Of a stretch of 64,000 bases of DNA, positions 20,440 to 27,125 are shown in pieces. Position 1 is the first letter of the stretch; each line of letters begins with the position of its first letter. Both the position numbers and the translations under genes were made by a program. Source of the DNA: Marmoricola endophyticus (GTDB lineage: Bacteria > Actinomycetota > Actinomycetes > Propionibacteriales > Nocardioidaceae). Under the pieces are notes generated by a model, which was given only the letters and a program-made list of their open reading frames with translations, ran no database searches and was not told the DNA's origin. Location: assembly GCF_014644415.1 (NCBI RefSeq), contig NZ_BMKQ01000001.1:186001-250000 (forward strand). Reading direction: 5' to 3'.

Positions 20440-21036
20440 ATGACGATCGCCTCCGCCCGCCGCGTCCTGATCGCCGAGGACGAGGCGCTGATCCGGATGG
20501 ATCTCGCCGAGATGCTCACCGAGGAGGGGTACGACGTCGTGGCCCAGGTGGGCGACGGCGAGCGTGCCGTCGAGCAGGCCCGCGACCTGCGGCCGGACCT
20601 GGTGGTGCTCGACGTGAAGATGCCGAAGCTGGACGGGATCGCCGCTGCCGAGGTGATCGCGGGGGAGCGGATCGCGCCGGTCGTGATCCTCACGGCGTTC
20701 AGCCAGCGCGAGCTGGTCGAGCGGGCACGCGACGCAGGCGCGATGGCGTACCTGGTCAAGCCGTTCGACGCCACCGACCTCGTGCCGGCGGTCGAGATGG
20801 CGACGAGCCGCTTCGCCGAGCTCGCCCAGCTCGAGCGGGAGGTGAGCGGCCTGCAGGAGCGGCTGGAGACGCGCAAGGTGGTCGACCGCGCCAAGGGGCT
20901 GCTGCAGGAGAAGCTCGACCTGACCGAGCCGGACGCGTTCCGCTGGCTGCAGAAGACGGCGATGGACCTGCGCCTGTCCATGCGTCAGGTGGCCGAAGGG
21001 GTCGTCACCCACGGCATCGAGGTCACGAATCCCTAA
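20440..21036 (+). CDS. pdtaR: ANTAR-domain response regulator
   Basis: A 198-residue response regulator with an N-terminal receiver domain (residues 6-125: acidic Glu13/Asp14, phosphoacceptor Asp58 in VVLDVKMP, Lys in YLVKPFD) and a C-terminal ANTAR RNA-binding domain (about 140-190, with the DRAKGLLQ motif). ANTAR proteins bind paired hairpins in RNA and prevent termination when phosphorylated by a partner kinase, PdtaS in mycobacteria; no kinase gene is nearby. The ATG at 20440 begins the conserved domain and follows a leaderless-type promoter. The short ALTAR-specific targets cannot be identified here. Confidence 0.93.
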   Translation: MTIASARRVLIAEDEALIRMDLAEMLTEEGYDVVAQVGDGERAVEQARDLRPDLVVLDVKMPKLDGIAAAEVIAGERIAPVVILTAFSQRELVERARDAGAMAYLVKPFDATDLVPAVEMATSRFAELAQLEREVSGLQERLETRKVVDRAKGLLQEKLDLTEPDAFRWLQKTAMDLRLSMRQVAEGVVTHGIEVTNP

Positions 21037-21156
21037 CAGTGGCGTGGAGTCGCCACGAACGATGCCGAACGACGGCTACTTTCCGGGGAACTCACACCCA
21101 TGCGCGCTCCTCCGACCTCGGCAGGACGAGCGCCGTACGCCCTGGAGGACATGCAC

Positions 21157-22446
21157 ATGCGCCCCACCCGTACCGTCCAGGCCCTCGCCGGCCTGGCCGT
21201 CGCGTCGCTGGCCCTGACCGCCTGCGGCAGTGGCGGCAGCAGCGACAGCGACAGCGACTCGAGCTCGCAGAAGAGCTCCTCGTCGGACGCGGCCGCCTCG
21301 GTCAAGAAGGACGGCAAGCTCGTCGTCGGCTCCCTGCTGCCGCAGACCGGTGACCTGGCCTTCCTCGGCCCGCCGGAGTTCGCCGGTGTCCAGACCGCCG
21401 TCGACGACATCAACGACGCCGGTGGCGTGCTCGGCAAGCCCGTCACCCAGATCAAGGCCGACTCCGGCGACGGTACGCCCGACATCGCCGGCGCCCAGGT
21501 CGACAAGCTGCTCGCGGGCAACGCCGACGTCGTGCTCGGCGCGGCCGCCTCGGGCGTCTCGCTGTCGGTGATCAACAAGATCACCGACGCCGGACGCGTC
21601 GAGTTCTCTCCCGCGAACACCTCCCCGGCCTTCGACGACGCCAAGACCGACCCGCACTCGCTGTACTTCCGCACCGCGCCCTCGGACGTGCTGCAGGGCG
21701 CCGTGCTGGCCAACACGATCCTCGAGGACGGCAAGCAGAACGTCGCCATCCTGGCCCGTCAGGACTCCTACGGTGAGCTGCTGGCCAAGCAGGTCGAGAA
21801 GGGGATCGAGGACGGCGGCGGCACCGTCGCCACGAAGGTGCTCTACTCCGCCGACGCGCAGAACTTCACCGCGGAGGTCAACAAGGTCGCGGCGACCAAG
21901 CCGGACGCGATCGCGCTGATCGCCTTCAACGAGACCACCAAGATCATCCCGGCGATGGTCTCCAAGGGCATCGGCCCGGCGGCCCAGCAGATCTACTTCG
22001 TCGACGGGAACACCGCGGACTACTCCAAGGACTTCCCCAAGGGCACGCTGAAGGGGGTCAAGGCGACGTACCCCGGTGCGGAGCTCAAGGCGGACTTCAA
22101 GGCCCGCCTGCTGAAGACGGACTCCTCGCTCAAGGACTTCACCTACGGCCCCGAGTCGTACGACGCGACGGTGCTCACCGCGCTCGCCGCGGTGGCGGCG
22201 AAGTCCGACAGCCCGACCGACTTCAACAAGGAGATCATCAACGTCTCCGAGGGCGGCGAGAAGTGCACGACGTACAAGCAGTGCGCCGACCTGCTCGCCG
22301 ACGGGACCGACATCGACTACGACGGCGTGTCCGGCCCGGTCGACCTGGGCAAGACCGGTAGCCCGACGAAGGCGACCATCGGCATCTTCCAGTACGGCGC
22401 CGACAACAACTACACCAACCTGAAGTACGTCACCGGCGCGATCTGA
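21157..22446 (+). CDS. livJ: branched-chain amino acid ABC transporter substrate-binding lipoprotein
   Basis: A 429-residue periplasmic-binding-protein type 1 lipoprotein. The signal peptide ends in the lipobox LTAC with lipidated Cys23, followed by a Ser/Asp-rich linker of about 20 residues and then the two-lobed ligand-binding fold (GSLLPQTGDLAFLGPPE near 45-60). It would capture leucine, isoleucine, valine or related amides outside the membrane for the transporter encoded at 22590-26773. ATG 21157 is 8 bases after GGAGG; an ATG six bases earlier is too close. The gene is convergent with the permease operon, so binding protein and transporter have separate promoters. Confidence 0.9.
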   Translation: MRPTRTVQALAGLAVASLALTACGSGGSSDSDSDSSSQKSSSSDAAASVKKDGKLVVGSLLPQTGDLAFLGPPEFAGVQTAVDDINDAGGVLGKPVTQIKADSGDGTPDIAGAQVDKLLAGNADVVLGAAASGVSLSVINKITDAGRVEFSPANTSPAFDDAKTDPHSLYFRTAPSDVLQGAVLANTILEDGKQNVAILARQDSYGELLAKQVEKGIEDGGGTVATKVLYSADAQNFTAEVNKVAATKPDAIALIAFNETTKIIPAMVSKGIGPAAQQIYFVDGNTADYSKDFPKGTLKGVKATYPGAELKADFKARLLKTDSSLKDFTYGPESYDATVLTALAAVAAKSDSPTDFNKEIINVSEGGEKCTTYKQCADLLADGTDIDYDGVSGPVDLGKTGSPTKATIGIFQYGADNNYTNLKYVTGAI

Positions 22447-22464
22447 TCGACCCGCGCACGACGA

Positions 22465-22493
22465 GGGGCCCGGCCGCAGCGCGGCCGGGCCCC
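22465..22493 (+). terminator. terminator after livJ
   Basis: A perfect 13-pair hairpin, arms 22465-22477 and 22481-22493 with loop AGC, followed by TTCGT. It lies 18 bases after the livJ stop. Few T residues follow, as is common in actinobacteria. Confidence 0.8.
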
Positions 22494-22537
22494 TTCGTGC
22501 GTCGGTCGGCGGTCGAGCCTGTCCCCCCGTGCACGCA

Positions 22538-22575
22538 GCAGCGGCCCGGGCCCCCGTCGGGGCCCGGGCCGCTGC
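22538..22575 (-). terminator. terminator after the livHMGF operon
   Basis: A perfect 17-pair hairpin, arms 22538-22554 and 22559-22575 with loop CGTC, 14 bases beyond the livF stop on the minus strand. With the neighbouring hairpin it separates the two convergent units. Confidence 0.8.
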
Positions 22576-22589
22576 GCGTCGTACGGACG

Positions 22590-23411
22590 CTACTTCTGTG
22601 CCAGCGTCCCGAGGTACAGCTCGATCACCTTCGGGTCGTTGGCCAGGTCGCTCCCGCTCGCGGTGTAGGCGTTGCGGCCGTGGTCGAGGACGTAGCCGCG
22701 GTCGCAGATCTGCAGGCAGCGGCGGGCGTTCTGCTCGACCATGATCACCGAGACGCCCGCCTTGTTGATCTTGCGGGTCTGCACGAAGACCTCGTCCTGC
22801 ATGACGGGCGAGAGGCCGGCCGACGGCTCGTCGAGCAGCAGCACGCTCGGCTCCATCATCAGCGCCCGGCCCATCGCGACCATCTGCCGCTCCCCGCCCG
22901 AGAGCGAGCCGGCGCGCTGGTCGCGGCGCTCCATCAGCGGGGGGAACAGGTCGCCGACGAAGTCGAACTGCTTGCGGAACGACTTCGGTCGCTGGAAGAC
23001 CCCCATCTCGAGGTTCTCCTGGATGGTCAGCGACGGGAACACGTTGTTGGTCTGCGGCACGAAGCCGATGCCCTTGGTGACCAGCGCGTCCGCGCGCTTG
23101 TTGGTGATGTCCTCACCGTTCAGCGAGACGGCGCCGGTGTGGATCTTGACCAGACCGAACAGCGCCTTGAGCAGCGTCGACTTGCCGGCGCCGTTGGGAC
23201 CGATGATCCCGACCAGCTCGCCCTCGCGGCAGTAGAGGTCGGCGTTGTTGAGGATGTTGACGCCGGGGAAGTAGCCGGCGACGAGGTCGTCGGCGCGCAG
23301 GATGGCGCCCTCGGCCGCAGCCAGGTGCTCGCTGCGGTCGATGCCCTCGGGCTCGGCGGTCGCACCGGCAGGCACCGGGCTCGGGTCGGACGTGGACGCG
23401 GCGTGGGTCAC
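22590..23411 (-). CDS. livF: branched-chain amino acid ABC transporter ATPase LivF
   Basis: A 273-residue ATPase with Walker A GPNGAGKST (near 73), signature LSGGERQ (near 169), Walker B LLLDEPSAGL (near 190) and the switch His region replaced by VEQNARR, which is normal for LivF (Gln at the position of H). An N-terminal extension of about 35 residues rich in Ala, Ser and Pro precedes the domain. The GTG start overlaps the livG stop by 4 bases (GTGA). It powers import together with LivG on the cytoplasmic face. Confidence 0.94.
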   Translation of the reverse strand: MTHAASTSDPSPVPAGATAEPEGIDRSEHLAAAEGAILRADDLVAGYFPGVNILNNADLYCREGELVGIIGPNGAGKSTLLKALFGLVKIHTGAVSLNGEDITNKRADALVTKGIGFVPQTNNVFPSLTIQENLEMGVFQRPKSFRKQFDFVGDLFPPLMERRDQRAGSLSGGERQMVAMGRALMMEPSVLLLDEPSAGLSPVMQDEVFVQTRKINKAGVSVIMVEQNARRCLQICDRGYVLDHGRNAYTASGSDLANDPKVIELYLGTLAQK

Positions 23412-24370
23412 GCGCTGACCTCCTTGTGGGTGCCACCGGTCGCGGCGGAGTGCTCGGCATCGATCTCGTCCTCGGCCTCGGCCTCGATCCTCTCGGCCAC
23501 GGTGTCGTCGGAGAGGTCCTGGTCGTGGTGCGAGCCGAGGTAGGCGTCGATCACCCGGCTGTCGCTCATCACCGACAGCGGCGGCCCCTCGGCGATCACC
23601 TGGCCCTGGGCCATCACGATGACCCAGTCGGAGATGTCGCGGACCATGTCCATGTCGTGCTCGACGAACAGCACCGTCCGGCCCTCGTCGCGCAGCGACT
23701 TCACGTGGCCGAGCAGCGACTGCTTCAGCGCGGGGTTCACCCCGGCCATCGGCTCGTCGAGCATCACCAGCTCGGGGTCGGCCATCAGCGCACGGGCCAT
23801 CTCGAGCAGCTTGCGCTGACCACCGGAGAGCTCACCGGCGAAGTCCTCGCGCTTCTTCAGCAGCAGGAAGCGCTCGAGCAGCGCGTCCGCCTTGGTGGTG
23901 ACGTCGTTCTCCTGGCCGCGCCAGGTCTGCAGCAGGGCGGAGAGGAACCGCTCACCACGCTGGCCCGTCGCGCCCATCCGCATGTTCTCGATGACGGTGA
24001 GCTTCGCGAGCACCTTGGTGAGCTGGAAGGTGCGGATCATCCCCATCCGGGCGACCTTGTACGCCGACACCCCGGCCAGCGACCGCCCGTTGAAGCTCCA
24101 CGACCCCGACTGCGGCTTGTCGAAGCCGGTCAGCAGGTTGAAGAACGTCGTCTTCCCGGCACCGTTCGGCCCGATGAGGGCCGTGATGGCGCCGCGCTGG
24201 ATCTCCACGTGCTTCACGTCGACCGCGGTCAGGCCGCCGAACCGACGGCGTACGTCGTCGGCGACGACGATCGGGTCCGGCTTGGCCGCCCCGGGCTCGT
24301 GAGGTACGTCGGCCAGGCCGGCCGGGCCGCTCAGTGCGTCGCGAGGTGCGGCACTCTGGTTATCGGGCAT
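23408..24370 (-). CDS. livG: branched-chain amino acid ABC transporter ATPase LivG
   Basis: A 320-residue ATPase: Walker A GPNGAGKTT near residue 67, signature LSGGQRK near 179, Walker B VMLDEPMAGV near 201, switch His in VEHDMDMV near 234. The usual LivG C-terminal helix is present, after which the protein continues for about 40 residues that are very acidic (DDTVAERIEAEAEDEID). An N-terminal extension of about 30 residues is also present. It overlaps livM by 11 bases and livF by 4, so the set is one operon. Confidence 0.94.
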   Translation of the reverse strand: MPDNQSAAPRDALSGPAGLADVPHEPGAAKPDPIVVADDVRRRFGGLTAVDVKHVEIQRGAITALIGPNGAGKTTFFNLLTGFDKPQSGSWSFNGRSLAGVSAYKVARMGMIRTFQLTKVLAKLTVIENMRMGATGQRGERFLSALLQTWRGQENDVTTKADALLERFLLLKKREDFAGELSGGQRKLLEMARALMADPELVMLDEPMAGVNPALKQSLLGHVKSLRDEGRTVLFVEHDMDMVRDISDWVIVMAQGQVIAEGPPLSVMSDSRVIDAYLGSHHDQDLSDDTVAERIEAEAEDEIDAEHSAATGGTHKEVSA

Positions 24371-25355
24371 CGATCGCCAGCTCCTTCCGGTCGCCGAAGA
24401 TTCCTTGGGGTCGGTAGATCATCAGCAGCATCAGCGCCAGCCCCATGAAGATCAGACGCATCAGGCTGGCCTGCTGGCCGTCCATCAGCCAGGTCGGCAT
24501 GAACGGGTCGTCGCCGCGGGTGAGCGCGGAGAAGATCAGGTCGAGGAACGTGATGAGGAACCAGAACACGATCGAGCCGACGACCGGCCCCAGGACGCGG
24601 GCGGCGCCACCGAGGAGCAGCACGGTGTAGGCGAAGAAGGTCGTGTCGGTCGCGACCCACGACGGGTTCATGTTGCTGTGCTGGAGGGCGATGTAGAAGC
24701 CGGCCACGGCGCCGAACAGCCCGCCGATGATCAGCGACTGCAGCTTGTACGCGTAGACGTTCTTGCCCAGGCTGCGCACGGCGTTCTCGTCCTCCCGGAT
24801 GCCCTTGAGCACCCGACCCCAGGGGGCGCGCATCAGCAGGAAGACGCCCAGGCAGCCCAGCAGCACCAGGACCCAGCCGGAGAACAGCAGCCAGAAGTCG
24901 TACCTCGACCAGCTGACGAAGCCCAGGTCGAGACCACCCGGGAACGGGTTGAGGTTGCGGAAGGTCGTCTGGAAGTTGTTCAGCCCGTCCTGGCCGCCGA
25001 AGTAGTCCAGCAGCGTCACCGACCCCAGCGTCTGCCGGATGATCTCTGCCGCGGCGATCGTGACGATCGCGAGGTAGTCGGCGCGCAGCCGCAGCGTCGG
25101 GATCCCGAGCAGGAACGCGAGCACGACGGTGAAGAACAGGCCGGCCACGATGCCGAGCCAGAACGGCAGCCCCCACGTCGTGACGAAGGAGGCCAGTGCG
25201 TAGCCGCCGATCGCCATGAAGCCGGCCTGGCCGAAGTTCAGCAGCCCGGTGTAGCCGAAGGTGACGTTGAGGCCGATGGCGGCCAGCGCGTAGATCACGG
25301 CGGTCGGTCCCAGGCCCTGCTGGAGCGAGCCGGCGATGATGTTTCCCCAGTCCAT
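24360..25355 (-). CDS. livM: branched-chain amino acid ABC transporter permease LivM
   Basis: A 331-residue permease with about nine membrane helices and the LivM-type sequence GYTGLLNFGQAGFMAIGGY near residues 34-52 and the ATPase-coupling segment GRVLKGIREDENAV near 185. It pairs with LivH to form the membrane channel. The ATG at 25353-25355 follows AGGAG by 7 bases; much longer openings upstream in this frame are not supported by a start site. It follows livH after 29 bases. Confidence 0.93.
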   Translation of the reverse strand: MDWGNIIAGSLQQGLGPTAVIYALAAIGLNVTFGYTGLLNFGQAGFMAIGGYALASFVTTWGLPFWLGIVAGLFFTVVLAFLLGIPTLRLRADYLAIVTIAAAEIIRQTLGSVTLLDYFGGQDGLNNFQTTFRNLNPFPGGLDLGFVSWSRYDFWLLFSGWVLVLLGCLGVFLLMRAPWGRVLKGIREDENAVRSLGKNVYAYKLQSLIIGGLFGAVAGFYIALQHSNMNPSWVATDTTFFAYTVLLLGGAARVLGPVVGSIVFWFLITFLDLIFSALTRGDDPFMPTWLMDGQQASLMRLIFMGLALMLLMIYRPQGIFGDRKELAIDAR

Positions 25356-25384
25356 GACTTCTCCTGAGTCTCTCGAACCCGGCC

Positions 25385-26773
25385 TCAGCCGACCCGCTCG
25401 GCGCGTCCGAGCAGTCCTTGCGGTCGCACCAGCAGTACGAGGATGAGCACGACGAGTGCGCCGACGAACTTCAGCTCCGCCGGGATGAACAGGGTCGAGA
25501 CCTCGATGAAGATGCCGATGATCAGCGAGCCCACGAGCGCTCCCCAGATGTTGCCGAGGCCACCGAGGATGGTCGCGGCGAAGACGAGGAGCAGGATCTT
25601 GAACCCGAGCTGGTAGTCGAAGCCCTGGGTCATCCCGAGCAGCACGCCCGACAGGCCGGCGAGCCCGGCCCCGACCGACCAGACCACGGAGATCACCCGG
25701 TCGACGTTGATCCCCGAGGACGCCGCGAGCGCCGGGTTGTCGGCGACCGCGCGGGTCGCCTTGCCGATCCGGGTCCGCTGCACGGCGAGCGTGACCGCGA
25801 CGAGGACGACGACCGCGGTGACGAGCACGCCGAAGTCCTTCGGCGTGATGTCCACCGGGCCGAGGGACCACGGCTTCGGGTTCGTCCACTGGCTGTAGTT
25901 GTGGTTGTCGGCGCCGGCGAAGTACTGGAACACGTTGCGCAGGAACACCGAGAACCCGATCGAGACGATCATCGCCGCGATGATCCCGGTCCCGCGGTGG
26001 CGCAGCGGGCGCCACAGGCCCTTGTCCTGCAGCCAGCCGAAGGCCACGGAGGCGACGACCGCGACCAGGACCGACACCACCATCGTGACGTTCGTGCCGA
26101 AGACCCGGATGTCGCCCGGCAGCCGGTCGACGCCGTACGCCACGATCGCGCCGAACGTGATCAGCTCGCCGTGCGCGAAGTTGGTGAGCCCGGTCGTCCC
26201 GAAGATCATCGACAGCCCGAGTGCGGCCATCGCGAGCAGCAGCGAGAAGACCAGCCCGCCCACGGCCAGCTGCAGCGCGCGGGTGCCCAGCGACGTGCCC
26301 TGGGGGATGTCGCCGATGGGGAAGGTGACGAAGCGGTCGGAGTCGAGGTTGAGCGTGACCCGCAGCGCCTCCTGCTTCGGGTTGCGGAGCTTCGTGCCCT
26401 TGGGCAGGGAGTCGCGGGCGATCTTGACGACGTAGGTCTCCCCGATGTTGTCGGTGGACGTCCCGGGCAGGGCGATGTCGAAGATGCCGGTCTGGTCGGT
26501 CGTGTCGGTGCCGACGACGTCGCCGTCCTCGCTCTCGACCGAGATGGACGCGTCCGGGACCGCCTTGGGCGGGGTGGTCCGGGAGTCCGTGAGGCAGCCG
26601 AGGATGTGGATCGTGTCGTCGGTACGCGGCTGGGGGCGTACGCAGGTGGGCTCGGCGGCGCCCGCGGAGCCGGCCGTGGCGGTGAGCACACCACCGACGA
26701 CGAGGACCGCGAGGACGGCCGCGAGCACCAGGGACAGGGAGCGGGGCACGAGGTGGCGCAGTCGGGTCGGCAT
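25385..26773 (-). CDS. livH: branched-chain amino acid ABC transporter permease LivH with extracytoplasmic domain
   Basis: A 462-residue permease, about 160 residues longer than usual LivH. Residues 1-40 look like a signal peptide (MPTRLRH, then a long hydrophobic run ending in Ala). Residues about 41-160 form a soluble, beta-rich segment with SISVESEDGDVVG and TDQTGIFDIALPG, reminiscent of a carboxypeptidase-regulatory or Ig-like fold, which must lie outside the cell. The LivH permease core follows (about 165-460, including IFGTTGLTNFAHGEL). The ATG at 26771-26773 has AAGGAC upstream. The extra domain might help dock the binding lipoprotein, but that is inference. Confidence 0.9.
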   Translation of the reverse strand: MPTRLRHLVPRSLSLVLAAVLAVLVVGGVLTATAGSAGAAEPTCVRPQPRTDDTIHILGCLTDSRTTPPKAVPDASISVESEDGDVVGTDTTDQTGIFDIALPGTSTDNIGETYVVKIARDSLPKGTKLRNPKQEALRVTLNLDSDRFVTFPIGDIPQGTSLGTRALQLAVGGLVFSLLLAMAALGLSMIFGTTGLTNFAHGELITFGAIVAYGVDRLPGDIRVFGTNVTMVVSVLVAVVASVAFGWLQDKGLWRPLRHRGTGIIAAMIVSIGFSVFLRNVFQYFAGADNHNYSQWTNPKPWSLGPVDITPKDFGVLVTAVVVLVAVTLAVQRTRIGKATRAVADNPALAASSGINVDRVISVVWSVGAGLAGLSGVLLGMTQGFDYQLGFKILLLVFAATILGGLGNIWGALVGSLIIGIFIEVSTLFIPAELKFVGALVVLILVLLVRPQGLLGRAERVG

Positions 26774-26853
26774 GCGTCCTTCATTCGTTCGGGCCGGAGC
26801 GAGACGGGCTGTGGGCGCCCGGACGACGATGAGCGCCGGGTCGCTGGCGCACG

Positions 26854-26859
26854 AGCCTA
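26854..26859 (-). promoter_or_regulatory. -10 box TAGGCT for livHMGF
   Basis: On the minus strand CCTAGGCT contains TAGGCT, fitting TAnnnT. It would give a leader of about 74 bases before livH, whose ATG has its own ribosome site. No convincing -35 box is seen. Inference. Confidence 0.35.
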
Positions 26860-26970
26860 GGGCGGCCGGGCCCGCTCCGAAGGGGAATCAGGTAACAGGA
26901 CGGACACGGTTCGTTAAGCCTCTGTTTCGTGACTCGGGGCCGAGCGGCGTGCGGTCACGGGGCGGCGGGC

Positions 26971-27069
26971 GGTGGTCTCGTCGTCCTGCCTCGCTGCGCT
27001 CGGTTCGGGCTCGACCACCTCGGGGTGGTCGAGCAGCGAGCGTCAGCGAGCGCGTCGAGACCCGGTGAG
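26971..27069. repeat. interspersed palindromic (REP-like) element, copy 2
   Basis: Left arm 26971-27019 starts GGTGGTCTCGTCGTCCTG and ends GGCTCGACCACC; right arm 27024-27063 starts GGTGGTCGAGCAGCGAGCG and ends CGTCGAGACCC. The right arm matches copy 1 (8084-8122) at all but a few positions. The arms are separated by only a few bases here, against about 55 in copy 1. Confidence 0.78.
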
Positions 27070-27112
27070 GCGGGCGGTGACCGGTCCCACCGAACGTGTC
27101 CTAGAGGACGGC

Positions 27113-27118
27113 TAGGGT
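27113..27118 (+). promoter_or_regulatory. -10 box TAGGGT for polA (leaderless)
   Basis: CTAGGGT with TAGGGT as -10 lies 7 bases before the polA GTG, with no ribosome binding site between. It supports the GTG start. Confidence 0.5.
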
Positions 27119-27125
27119 CGGATCC

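Larger units (their letters stand above)
26774..27125. other. intergenic region between livH and polA
   Basis: No gene is seen in these 352 bases. From left to right it holds the livH leader and a likely livH promoter (26854-26859), an AT-richer stretch (26890-26935) with CGTTAAGCC, the second palindromic repeat (26971-27069) and the polA -10 box (27113-27118). Confidence 0.7.

Noticed and set aside
21037-21156. Riboswitch or attenuator before livJ
   Set aside because: The 120-base gap after pdtaR has no recognisable aptamer or terminator-antiterminator pair.
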